NCBI RefSeq assembly: GCF_000003815.2
Contig: NC_049982.1
Span: 30,498,316 to 30,519,350, forward strand
Direction of reading: 5' to 3'
Length of the DNA stretch: 21,035 bases
From: Branchiostoma floridae
Taxonomy: Eukaryota > Chordata > Leptocardii > Amphioxiformes > Branchiostomatidae
A program made the translations under genes and the position numbers. This document shows, one piece after another, positions 10,635 through 18,854 of this stretch. Under the pieces are notes generated by a model. It made no database searches, was not told the origin of the DNA, and saw only the letters and a program-made list of their open reading frames with translations. Every line of letters begins with the position of its first letter. The stretch's first letter is position 1.

Positions 10635-10734
10635 NNNNNNNNNNNNNNNNNNNNNNNNNNNNNNNNNNNNNNNNNNNNNNNNNNNNNNNNNNNNNNNNNN
10701 NNNNNNNNNNNNNNNNNNNNNNNNNNNNNNNNNN
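10635..10734. other. Assembly gap (100 N)
   Basis: Exactly 100 unresolved bases flanked by GAGA and TCTC. The flanks look repetitive (a dispersed element is suspected), which probably caused the break. Confidence 0.99.
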
Positions 10735-10816
10735 TCTCTGCAAATACCGTACCATAGAGGACAGAATAGACTCGGGAGCTATAATACGGCTGGATACCAG
10801 GCTAGAAAGATCCTTA

Positions 10817-11059
10817 TATCCCCTTTCCACCAGGACGGCGCTCTCGCCGCGCTCTCTCTGCGACCTAAAATTTTACAGATCGCTCAACGGATTGTATAGA
10901 AAAGAAAGATTTTTTTTACAGTCTTTGTGTGTTTTGTTGTCCTCTCGGACACACTTTTACATGCTGTATGATATACCCAGTATGAAATCAAAGGTTACAC
11001 ATATCCTACTTAAGTCGCAGTGATAGCGCAGCGCCATCTCTGTCTAGTGGAAAAGGGGT
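10817..11059. mobile_element. PIF/Harbinger-like MITE with imperfect TIRs of about 50 bp
   Basis: The left end reads CCCCTTTCCACCAGGACGGC, then GCTCTCGCCGCGCT and CTGCG. The reverse complement of the right end reads CCCCTTTTCCACTAGACAGA, then GATGGCGCTGCGCT and CACTGCG. The two ends match over about 50 bp with small indels. The interior (about 240 bp in total) has no ORF. A TTA lies next to both ends (10814-10816 and 11060-11062), consistent with the 3-bp TWA target duplication of Harbinger-type elements. The superfamily assignment rests on TIR appearance and the TTA, and is tentative. Confidence 0.55.
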
Positions 11060-11112
11060 TTACAGGCATCGTACCCATCCTATAGACACTTAAAAATCGC
11101 TACTTCATATAA

Positions 11113-11410
11113 AACTTTGTGTAAAACTATGCAACAAGATGTTAGGTAATAATTCTTTCAAAAGAGAGATGCTAGAAGGTAGCATCCCTTGTAATATAAA
11201 CAGAGTCTGATAAAGGATCGTCCAGGGACAGGAGAAATCATCTCACAGCGTAACCATCATATAGCTAAATGTGTATAGACTGTGTGTGTTAAAGTATGCA
11301 ACAAGCCAATCAGGTAATACTTCTTTCAAAAGAGAGATGCTAGAAGGTATCTTTCCTATGAAATATAAGCACAGCCTGGTGAATTATCGTCTAGAGACAG
11401 GAGGGATTTT
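11113..11410 (+). repeat. Diverged two-copy tandem duplication, period about 167 bp
   Basis: Unit 1 (about 11113-11240) and unit 2 (about 11279-11410) share ATGCAACAAG, CTTTCAAAAGAGAGATGCTA, GAAGGTA and a GACAGGAG end. The GCAACAAG anchors are 167 bp apart (11131 and 11298). In unit 1 GATGCTA-GAAGG-TAGCATC (11169-11187) forms a perfect 7-bp hairpin that is lost in unit 2. Confidence 0.7.
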
Positions 11411-11479
11411 TTTCAGAAGAAGATAGCCCGGGGAGAAGCATTCTGTTTGATATCAAATTGTTTCTTCTTATTTCCTGTC

Positions 11480-11931
11480 CGTATCGGTTCTCCAGTAGGG
11501 TAGCCTGTTTGATCTGGAGCTCCCTCGTTGTGATGTTCCCAGTGTTTTAATTTCGTTTAACCCGGGGCACCGCTATCATCTCCCGCCCGGCTCTCCCATC
11601 CACGCGCTACCGTGCCCCGAAACTGTCAAACCCCGTTCAGTGATGGATGTGCCGGGCTTAAGTCTAAATAAATTGTCACTTGGCACTAAAGTCGGGGTCA
11701 CTATCATCCGGGAAAAACCTGTCGCACATCCGGGACATCACGTGCAGGGTGCGCCCCATAAAAGTCCGCGCTATTTGTAAGACCCCGGATGTGAGATGTC
11801 GCTGTAAGGTACAGTTTTAGGGAGACTGAAGACGGGATATCGGCGGACGGCACTGCCGATAAATTGTCCGGCGGAGCCGCATGCCAAATTATGGGAGAAC
11901 CATTAATTTTCCAGTAAAGTCTCCCTCGGTC
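11480..11931. promoter_or_regulatory. GC/CpG-rich intronic block with inverted ETS-like sites and a CACGTG E-box
   Basis: This non-repetitive, ORF-poor block is clearly more GC-rich than the rest of the intron. CACATCCGGG (11725-11734) and CCCGGATGTG (11784-11793) form a perfect 10-bp inverted repeat; each arm contains the ETS-type core CCGGATGT. Another CATCCGGG lies at 11705-11712. A palindromic CACGTG sits at 11739-11744 between the arms. The arrangement fits an intronic enhancer. Function is inferred from motifs only. Confidence 0.4.
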
Positions 11932-12012
11932 GAGTAAGAGAGAGAGACAAATAAGACGGATAGGGGAGAGAGGGAGGGATAGATGGAGGAAAGGAAAGAT
12001 AGATGACGATGA

Positions 12013-12046
<34 letters not shown>

Positions 12047-12262
12047 GGGATGGAGAGATGGATCCGGAGAGATGGAGAAAAGAAAAGATAGAGAAAGAAG
12101 AAGAACAAGACAAAGAGAGGAGGAGGGGGAGGGAGAGATGGAGGAAAGGAAAGATAGAGAAAGAGGAAGAGAGAGAGAGAGAGAGACAAAGACAAGAGAG
12201 GGAGAGAGGGAGAGATGAAGGGAAATGAGAGATAGAGGAATAGAGACAGACATAGAAACAAA
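11932..12262 (+). repeat. Purine-rich GA microsatellite tract
   Basis: The plus strand is nearly all purine for about 330 bp: (GA)n cores around 12017-12048 and 12166-12186, joined by GGGAGAGATGGAGGAAAGGAA-type repeats. It creates long Ser/Leu-rich ORFs on the minus strand and Arg/Glu-rich ones on the plus strand, which are artefacts. It ends about 130 bp before the GST exon at 12397. Confidence 0.95.
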
Positions 12263-12396
12263 GATATAGAAAATAACAGCGTTTTCAGATAATGTGTACC
12301 AAAGATCGGTGTGATGATACAAAACTAGAAAAAGATATTATAAATCTGACCATTGAACCTAACTATTCTCTTTTTTTTTGTTATTTCCGTGAAAAG

Positions 12397-12504
12397 CTGG
12401 CGAGTTTACCGGCCCCTTCAACCAGCTGCCGTGGCTGGAGTTGGACGACGGCACAACTATCTCTCAAACCAGAGCTATCCTGCGGCTAATAGCCCGAGAG
12501 GGGG
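12397..12504 (+). CDS. GST sigma exon: cis-Pro loop and glutathione gamma-glutamyl site
   Basis: The exon begins with CT, which completes a split Thr codon with the A left over from the previous exon. It then encodes GEFTGPFNQLPWLELDDG and SQTRAILRLIAREG. The Leu-Pro pair is the cis-proline site that binds the glutathione backbone. Gln-Thr takes the place of the usual Gln-Ser that holds the gamma-glutamyl end, a conservative hydroxyl-for-hydroxyl change. The loop between the Trp/Lys helix and the Phe-x-x-Leu-Pro segment has about four more residues than human HPGDS. The acceptor is AG at 12395-12396 after a run of T; the donor is G|GTAAGT, phase 1. A 330-bp purine-rich tract lies about 130 bp upstream in the intron. 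Confidence 0.94.
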
Positions 12505-12618
12505 GTAAGTCACATTTGTGTGTGTGTATCTCTGTTTAGGACATCAGTATTTCCAGTCTGAGTATTTCAGCACTTCATCCAGAAATCTTGAAGGGGACAT
12601 TTATAAGTTCAGTAGCTT

Positions 12619-12900
12619 GGCTGGACAAGTCCACCAGCCCTATTGTCCAGAGCAAGTGAAACGAAATTGCTGTTCGAGCTGATTTTTCCATTGATAGAGT
12701 GCAATTTTGATATACTTGTTACTTTTTACAGTCATGACATCGAGCAATGGCCAACAGAGAATTCCATTGCTGAAATTAAAAATGGATATACTAGTAACAG
12801 GACGATTGAATTTTGGGCAAGTTAAAAATTGACTTGGGCAAGTAAATTTTCTTTGCGCTTGCCCGATAGGACAAGTGAATTTTAGAAAACTTGTCCAACC
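12619..12900. mobile_element. Short inverted-repeat element (MITE-like)
   Basis: GGCTGGACAAGT (12619-12630) is matched at the other end by ACTTGTCCAACC (12889-12900), identical in 11 of 12 bases after reverse complementing. Internal GGGCAAGT and ACTTGCCC motifs in both orientations (about 12818-12865) add further inverted structure. The element is about 282 bp and has no coding potential. Confidence 0.45.
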
Positions 12901-12904
12901 CTGA

Positions 12905-13059
12905 GTAGGCCTGGTATGAAGGCCTGGAAATGTCTCGTTCGCCGCCGTTTTACAACCCCCGTTATTACGGAGATGAAGAGATATGGCGTTTATCGTGAGG
13001 AAACATGTGGCATCTCCGCCTTAACGTAAAACGTCGCCGTAAACCCCGCTACACCTCCG
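12905..13059. other. GC/CpG-rich spacer before the 163-bp array
   Basis: A short complex-sequence block rich in CGCC, CGTT and ACGT motifs, without an exon or repeat unit. It could be a small regulatory element. Confidence 0.3.
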
Positions 13060-13708
13060 GGGGGCTAAGTGGGCATTTATGTACGCACGGCCATGTATGT
13101 AGACAGGTACGTACGTGCTTAGATGGGTACTAAGTACAGCAGATTTCAAGAGTTTTGATGCCACAAACAGATTTGATTATATCTTTAGATACTAGAATGG
13201 CAACTCTCACAATGCAAAAATAGGGGGCTAAGTGAGCATTTATGTACGCACTGTCATACATGTAGACAGGTACGTACGTGCTTAGATGGGTACTAAGTAC
13301 AGCAGATTTCAAGAGTTTTGATGCCACAAACAGATTTGATTATATCTTTAGATACTAGAATGGCAACTCTCGCAATGCAAAAATAGGGGGCTAAGTGGGC
13401 ATTTATGTACACACGGTCATACATGTAGACAGGTACGTACGTGCTTAGATGGGTACTAAGTACAGCAGATTTCAAGAGTTTTGATGCCACAAACAGATTT
13501 GATTATATCTTTAGATACTAGAATGGCAACTCTCACAATGCAAAAATAGGGGGCTAAGTGGGCATTTATGTACGCACGGCCATGTATGTAGACAGCTATG
13601 TACGTGCTTAGATGGGTACTAAGTACAGCAGATTTCAAGAGTTTTGATGCCACAAGCAGATTCGATTATATCTCTTTGGATATGGCAACTCTCACAGTGC
13701 AAAAATAG
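13060..13708 (+). repeat. 163-bp tandem array, four copies
   Basis: Units begin with GGGGGCTAAGTG at 13060, 13223, 13386 and 13549, a constant 163-bp period; the last unit is about 160 bp because of a small deletion. The first three are almost identical and the last is more diverged near its end. Each unit contains ACGTACGTGCTTAGATGGGT and a TGCCACAAACAGATT block. Repeated 65-residue minus-strand ORFs are by-products of the array. It lies in the GST intron between exons 12397-12504 and 14185-14300. Confidence 0.97.
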
Positions 13709-14184
13709 TTGGATACATAAAAGATTGCTTTCTTATTATTACTTACGGATGTAACATTACTCATTTGAATCTGTTATCATCTAATAGGTGGAATTTGAAG
13801 ATTTATTATTTTTGTTTATTTCTATTTTGTAGTTTCAAGTTGTCACACGAAAGTCACAGTGCTTTTTTATCCGTCAATGTTCACAATATTCTTCTGAAAG
13901 GAGCAAATTATTCCTAGAAAACTACAATCTCTTCTTTCTAAGCCATCTAACTCGTTTATGCATACGAAAACAAGCCAAACCCTTCAAGATAGATGTCACT
14001 ACATTTTGATTTATCTCCACATTTTACTTTTGCTTCTTTGTTAAGTGTACAATTTGTCATGCCACTGTTTACTTTGTTTGCAATTTTTGTTTTGGACATT
14101 ATCTTGCTGAAAAGTTATAATTAATATCATTTATTGCGGAAATGATGCTTCTATGTGTGTTATATAACGCAATGTTGTTCGCAG
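13709..14184. other. AT-rich end of the intron before exon 14185
   Basis: No gene or repeat was recognised. It ends in the T-rich acceptor region of the next GST exon. Confidence 0.5.
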
Positions 14185-14300
14185 GTTTTGATGGTGATAC
14201 GAACGTGGAAGCGGCTAAAGCAGACGAGATAACGGACGCTGTTGAAGATATCAAAGATGACTTCTTCAAGACGATCTTTGAAAAAGATGACGAGAAGAGG
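14185..14300 (+). CDS. GST sigma exon: linker and first helices of the C-terminal domain
   Basis: GT from this exon completes a split Gly codon, followed by FDGDTNVEAAKADEITDAV and EDIKDDFFKTIFEKDDEKR. The ADEITDAVED segment is the conserved alpha-4 pattern of sigma GSTs. Asp92, Asp96 and Asp100 (fragment numbering) align with HPGDS Asp89, Asp93 and Asp97, while HPGDS Asp96 is Glu99 here. The HPGDS active-site Trp104 aligns with Lys107 and Lys112 with Glu115, so the vertebrate prostaglandin-site residues are not kept. The acceptor is TTCGCAG at 14178-14184; the donor is AGG|GTAGGG, phase 0. A CT-rich microsatellite follows within the intron. Confidence 0.93.
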
Positions 14301-14345
14301 GTAGGGGGGAGAGTTTTAAAAGTTCGTTCTCGACACTGTCTCACT

Positions 14346-14380
14346 CGTTCGTTCTCCCTCTCTCTCTCCCTCCCTTTCTC
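14346..14380 (+). repeat. CT-rich microsatellite
   Basis: A short imperfect (CT)n/CCCT tract about 50 bp downstream of the donor at 14301. Confidence 0.85.
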
Positions 14381-14464
14381 ATTCAATCTCTCAGTCTATC
14401 ATTTGTGGATGAATCTAAACAGCAAACTCAAGAAAACATGCGCATATTTGGTAGTGGGTATGTC

Positions 14465-14660
14465 TTCATGAAACCTTAGCTTTTGGGCATCATAGCGACT
14501 TGCTACAATGTCGCTTTGCGGGACATGCTATGGTCGTGATTTTTTAGTGTTTGATAGGTCTTGGGGCAGATAGAACGTGGTGCAGTTCTGGTCCTCATGG
14601 CGGCTCCTCTGGAACTGCAGGGGCCTATTGTGTTCCATGCTTTGAAGGAGAATAAATTGA
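14465..14660 (+). repeat. Partial copy of the dispersed CCCxTAGCGxCTT repeat (copy C)
   Basis: CTTTTGGGCATCATAGCGACTT (around 14480-14502) resembles the sub-unit of copies A and B. A second sub-unit follows about 114 bp later (GGCTCCTCTGGAACTGCAGG). The microsatellite head is missing. Confidence 0.45.
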
Positions 14661-15059
14661 AAGGGTTGACGGATCGTCATGATTTTAATTATTGTACTCT
14701 TTATCATACGCTGCGTAAGAGCAAAAATCAGATTCTCAGATTCTCTTTATGCAATATGTATGTACACATCGTTTATTTATAGGTACACAATTTAGCGTAC
14801 CAAAATATATGTGCGTTTTTGTGCCAAAAAATTTCTTCTCGCCACCGAAAACTTCGACTCTGTCTACTTATGTAATAAACGTTGTACACAGAAAAAAGGA
14901 TACCTTTTTGACATTGTTGAAATGATAAAAAAAGACAACGTTAGCTTTCTGTTCCTTTTTATAGCGACTTCATGATGCTGCAAAAACTAGAACTATCTTC
15001 TATTTCTTAAAGTTGTCTCTGGCCTTTTTAGTACCATCCTACTAGTGTATAAAAGAAGT

Positions 15060-15950
15060 TCAAGCGTGGAATTTAAAGCAGGCGGGCCGCTGGGTCGCCT
15101 GGCCTGTGCCTAATTGGTGAGGAATCCCTCGGATGCCCCTGGTCTTCTCCAGGCCGTGATTTTGATGGGAGTTAATTGCCTTCCGTGATGTTTCCAAAAT
15201 ACACAATCAGCGAGACAGCTGACCCCTGAACTTGGGAAATTGCTAACAGGAGAGCAGCGCTCCACGATATCGGTAACTACTACTGTAGCTTTCCTCCGAC
15301 CAAACCCACACTGTCTAACGAACTTGATGTTCTCAGTTGTCATTAGCAAACGCCATGGAAAAGTGGCCAGCCAATTTTGCTAACAAGATCTCTCTACTGA
15401 TGTCTGGGCACTAAATAAACCGTCTACAAGCCGAGTCGGAAGATGTAAAGACAGTCTAACCGCTTAAGGTGTTCTCCTAGACCGTTGGAGTAAGCAAAGA
15501 GGTGGAAGAGGCTAATAGTTATAAATTGGTTGGCTATCCGCGGTGTCCCTCCTAAGTGATTGTAATGCGGGATAATCACTTTCTTGAGTGAGTTCCTACC
15601 CCGACTCAGGCCTCCTAGGCGCGCGGAGAAGCCGGCGTGTCTGCCGGTGGAGCAGGGAGGGTTGACCCGGGCGGGGCGGACGTCGCGTCCCAGACAGCGG
15701 TGCGATTGATGCCCGAAGCCGTCTTTCGTCCCCCCGTCCTCCCCCGTGCGAGGCAACGGCGCCGGTGGATGCCCCACCAATTAGGCAAAGAGGTTGGCAA
15801 GGGTTCGCAGGTCGACGCCGAACTTTGGAGATAATTCAAGCGAAGCCTCTAAGAAATTGCCTTCGGGAGATGCCGGATTAGATCGCGATGGGAGGCATCT
15901 TCAAGTCTTTTGGATGTCTTATTGTCTCCGCTCATGCGTATCTCCGCGAC
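15060..15950. promoter_or_regulatory. GC/CpG-rich, ORF-poor intronic block
   Basis: The sequence is complex and non-repetitive. It becomes strongly CpG-rich at about 15600-15780 (GCGCGCGG, GGGCGGGGCGGACGTCGCG) inside an otherwise AT-rich intron. Overlapping ORFs here are short and shared by both strands, as expected for GC-rich DNA, and no splice-bounded exon fits. It is a candidate enhancer, an alternative promoter with a CpG island, or a conserved non-coding element. Confidence 0.35.
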
Positions 15951-16726
15951 GTCTTCTCATTATTGATGAGACTACAAACTGGAACTGTATGTCGCCGGGG
16001 CTCCTTTCCAATAGACTTTCACAGCTGTATTTTGGAAACCGTACTTCCAAGAAAATAAGCTATTGTAACAATAAAAGAGCAAAGTACAGCTATACTTGTA
16101 GCGTGATCCACATGTCTTTGCTTTCATTGAAAGGCATTTCATATATCTCGGATTGCGATCTTACAAATAAAACGATTTAATGTTCAACGTACAATGCAAC
16201 AAGCGATTTCAAACAGACAACTCTATTATAGTCTATTCTTTTGATTTCTAACATTATGAAAAACAACAAATGAGTGTATTCTGTGCAGCAATAGTCAAAA
16301 TTATTTGTATATGTTCTCCAGCTTTATTCACTCACTGTGTACATACTCTTCCTATCATTTGCCTCGATTTCTTACTGTTTTGACATGATCTTTACGATGG
16401 CAATTAAAAAACCCCACAAAATCCTATATTTTAACGCACTCGTAAGGATGCGACTTTCTTTTCAAGAACGCAATTCTTTATGAACACTTAACGTTTGCTT
16501 GAAAAATAGATTTCTTTTAGTGAAACCACCTGTGTAGATATTTGTTACGAGGTGACCACTATTGCTATTAGATACGACGAAACGATTCCTTTATTTTGAA
16601 ATTCCTCCAAAAGGTTCAGATCTAGCCCCCAAGCTTTGCTACTAAAGCCACGTTTGATACTTATTAGCCAAACTAGATATATCATATCCAATACTACAGA
16701 TCTCCATATGAGGTAGATGAAACGTA
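15951..16726. other. AT-rich intronic stretch, nothing seen
   Basis: Stops are frequent in all frames, and no repeat boundary or motif cluster was recognised. Confidence 0.45.
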
Positions 16727-16936
16727 TACTGTAAATGCAGAAATGTTCGCGGTGGATTTATGTTCGCGGTTTTCGCGGTGACCACTTCACCGCGAATTTA
16801 AAACCACCGCGAACATTTTTCTATCATGATATTAGATTGCAGTCTATGGTGTTACCGCGAACTTAAATCCACCGCGAAAAGTCCTTTTCCGCTCCCGCGA
16901 AATTAAATCCCCGCGAACTTAGAAACATTTACAGTA
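16727..16936. mobile_element. CGCG-rich foldback MITE, copy 1
   Basis: This 210-bp element starts TACTGTAAATG and ends CATTTACAGTA, an 11-bp perfect terminal inverted repeat; reading the outer TA as duplicated gives a Tc1/mariner-style TA flank. Inside are nine CGCG cores: three TTCGCGG in the left half and six CCGCGAA in the right half. The two halves can therefore fold into a long, branched hairpin. No coding capacity. A second copy is at 19232-19437. Confidence 0.88.
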
Positions 16937-17564
16937 GTCAAATGTTTTTAGAAAAGAGTTCTTGATGCAGTACAGACTACAAGAACACCAGAACAGCAAC
17001 AGTTACAGATTTTTAGATTTTTCCCTAAGAACTCAAATCAATGCTTTGAGCTGTTGTCATATTACTCAATACATAACAAATCCAAACACGGAATTAATAT
17101 ATAACTTTATGTTAGCGTTGCCGGTATTTTGGGGTACACATCGGTAACTTAACTTGGTTTTAGCTTACTTTTTTTGCTTCCTTTCACCCTTTTCTTTTAG
17201 CAATAGACATTTTTCAATTGTGTCAACCATATTCTTCCTATTCAAAAGTACCTAAGCCGTGGACAATCTGATAAAGTCGGTGTATTATCAATGTCTTTAC
17301 AAAGCGGTAAAAATACGAAAATCCGAACACTGTGTCAATGTCAACGTAATAGTTCTATAATTCGTACTTTCCTTGTCCATTATACATGCACAAAGAGAAC
17401 AAATCCTAAGAGACAGTTAAGGTATTACGTCGGGCGTATATTAATGTGTACATTGAGTGTTTTATTACAATATTCACCAGCACAATATAAATCAAGATGA
17501 ATGGGATATTGCTTGAAAGCTGTCACAATTCGTGCACATCATTCTAGATTGGGTTTTTACTTAG
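16937..17564. other. AT-rich intronic stretch, nothing seen
   Basis: No exon, repeat unit or motif cluster was recognised between the two mobile elements. Confidence 0.45.
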
Positions 17565-17902
17565 TCCATGTTGATTTGATTAATATGTGGATGACATCCC
17601 AGTGCGCATCCATTTTTTAATCGTTTCTAAAAAAATACATTATCAATCGTACAAAGCAGAATAGTATCGAAAAACGTATATTAATGTCATGGGATATCGA
17701 CGTCAAGTCTAAGGTCAAAGAAGAAGTTGTGAAATAACAGAAATGAAGAGTATCTTGGTCAGAATACAATACCCTCTGTGCTCAAACATGCATTTGCTAA
17801 ACCTGTCTGAATACTTACATTTCATAACGAATGCAATTTTTTTTAGCCAATCGTTTTTTATTTATTAGCACGCAGCAATCCACATAGTCAAATCAACATG
17901 GA
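17565..17902. mobile_element. Foldback MITE with long imperfect TIRs
   Basis: TCCATGTTGATTTGA (17565-17579) and its exact reverse complement (17888-17902) bound a 338-bp segment. The inverted similarity continues inward: TATGTGGAT, TGCG, AATCG/AACG, then CTAAAAAAA and CATT on both arms, giving imperfect TIRs of about 85 bp. No coding capacity and no clean target-site duplication. It ends about 100 bp upstream of the GST exon at 18006. Confidence 0.7.
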
Positions 17903-18005
17903 TTCAATTCATATTTAGCTTTATATAAGCAAATTAAACGTTTCGTGAAGAAATTGGAAAAAATATATAACGGTTATTTTTTTTAAATGTTTAAACTCCC
18001 GACAG

Positions 18006-18116
18006 GCATCACTGGAAGCTGAATTCTGGGACAACAAACTGCCAACCAGACTGAGGCAGTTAGAGGTGCTTCTGGAAGCGAACAATGGCGGACAGGGTTT
18101 CTTTGTTGGGAAGGCG
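18006..18116 (+). CDS. GST sigma exon: C-terminal domain middle helix, ends before the TWAD exon
   Basis: Thirty-seven complete codons encode ASLEAEFWDNKLPTRLRQLE followed by VLLEANNGGQGFFVGKA. The pattern E-x-x-L-x-x-R-L-x-x-L-E, then GFFVG, is typical of the helix before the TWAD motif in sigma GSTs (in human HPGDS the same point reads EWLIGNS, followed by VTWAD). The break at this point matches the position where the next exon is expected to begin. The acceptor is CCCGACAG (phase 0) behind a T-rich tract; the donor is GCG|GTATGT (phase 0). Reading past the donor meets a stop within four codons, so splicing to a further exon is required. No TWAD-type exon is visible up to the end of the window, so the intron is at least 2.9 kb. 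Confidence 0.92.
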
Positions 18117-18599
18117 GTATGTATCTGAAAGACATACTTTAATGATTCAATTCTATATACGTACTACGGAATTCAGCACAACTAGATAAGACTACAAACT
18201 CCTACGTCAATGTGTATATGAAAAGGCTAGACAGAAAATAGCAAAAGAAATTCTTAAATTGTTGAATGTGCCAACATCTATGTACATTTTGTAGATATCT
18301 TTCAAAGGACATCTAGTCTGTGGCTTCTAGGTCCCGTTCGTCATTCTTTGAAAAGAATACAGAAGAAACATATAAATCATGCCTTCATACGTGTATGCTA
18401 TAACATAGAAAGTGGCCCTAAATTTCACCATTTGGGTGCGAAAAGCACAAAAAAAGTTCTCAAAAGAAAAAAAAACGAAAGGAAACCGACTTAAGAAAAT
18501 AATGAACACTTTTAGAAAAGTCTCTCGTTTGCCTTTTCATGTTCATAACTAGCCTGCAGGCGAAGCAAAATTGAATATGAAAAGTAAAGAGATTTGGAA
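18117..18599. other. GST intron after the last visible exon
   Basis: AT-rich sequence with no TWAD-type terminal exon and no recognisable repeat. Confidence 0.5.
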
Positions 18600-18854
18600 C
18601 AGGTACGGTGAGATCTCGCCAGCCCTACCGCTGTGTTCTCTAACGATAACAGAATTGCAGGACTGGTTGTACCCGACAATGGCACGCACAGACACTTAGC
18701 GTCGAACGTGGGGGAGGGGTTACGGGGATTGGGTCGGACAGAGGTGGTGACTTTTATAATGACTCTGGCGACATTAGACTAGACTGTTGACAACGGTGGC
18801 CGCGGTAAACAGTCTGGATGGTTGCCATGGTAACGCAGGTGCATGCCCGCTAGT
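18600..18854. promoter_or_regulatory. GC-richer block with forkhead site plus palindromic RFX X-box
   Basis: GTTGCCATGGTAAC at 18821-18834 is a full palindromic X-box matching the RFX consensus GTNRCC-N2-RGYAAC. A forkhead core, GTAAACA, lies 9 bp upstream at 18805-18811. The surrounding 250 bp is GC-balanced with no exon. RFX and FOXJ1 factors jointly drive ciliary genes in animals; that use here is an inference. Confidence 0.5.

Larger units (their letters stand above)
7379..18116 (+). other. Partial gene span: sigma-class (HPGDS-like) glutathione S-transferase, four internal coding exons
   Basis: Four exons at 7379-7505, 12397-12504, 14185-14300 and 18006-18116 join to 462 nt (154 codons) with no stop. 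All three splice junctions are in phase: 1, 1 and 0. Introns of 4891, 1680 and 3705 bp all follow GT-AG. Known family: sigma GSTs are cytosolic dimers that conjugate glutathione to electrophiles, and some isomerise prostaglandin H2 to D2; total length is about 200 residues. Seen: the glutathione-site residues Tyr6, Arg12, Trp37, Lys41, cis-Pro54 and Gln66-Thr67 (fragment numbering) align with human HPGDS Tyr8, Arg14, Trp39, Lys43, Pro52 and Gln63-Ser64. The offset of two residues means the missing first exon needs to supply only about Met plus one residue. The last roughly 50 residues are missing. Residues specific to prostaglandin synthesis are replaced, so a general GST role is more likely than PGD synthase. 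Confidence 0.93.

Noticed and set aside
11704-12322. Ser/Leu-rich minus-strand ORFs up to 185 codons and Arg/Glu-rich plus-strand ORF
   Set aside because: Translation of the GA/CT tract and its flank, not a protein gene.
13130-13653. Three nearly identical 65-codon minus-strand ORFs
   Set aside because: They repeat at exactly the 163-bp period and overlap one another; by-products of the tandem array.
13060-13708. CRISPR-like array
   Set aside because: Units are 163 bp with no short repeat/unique spacer pattern, in a eukaryotic intron.
15424-15839. Pro/Arg/Gly-rich ORFs on both strands
   Set aside because: Typical of GC-rich DNA where stops are rare; no splice-bounded exon or known motif.
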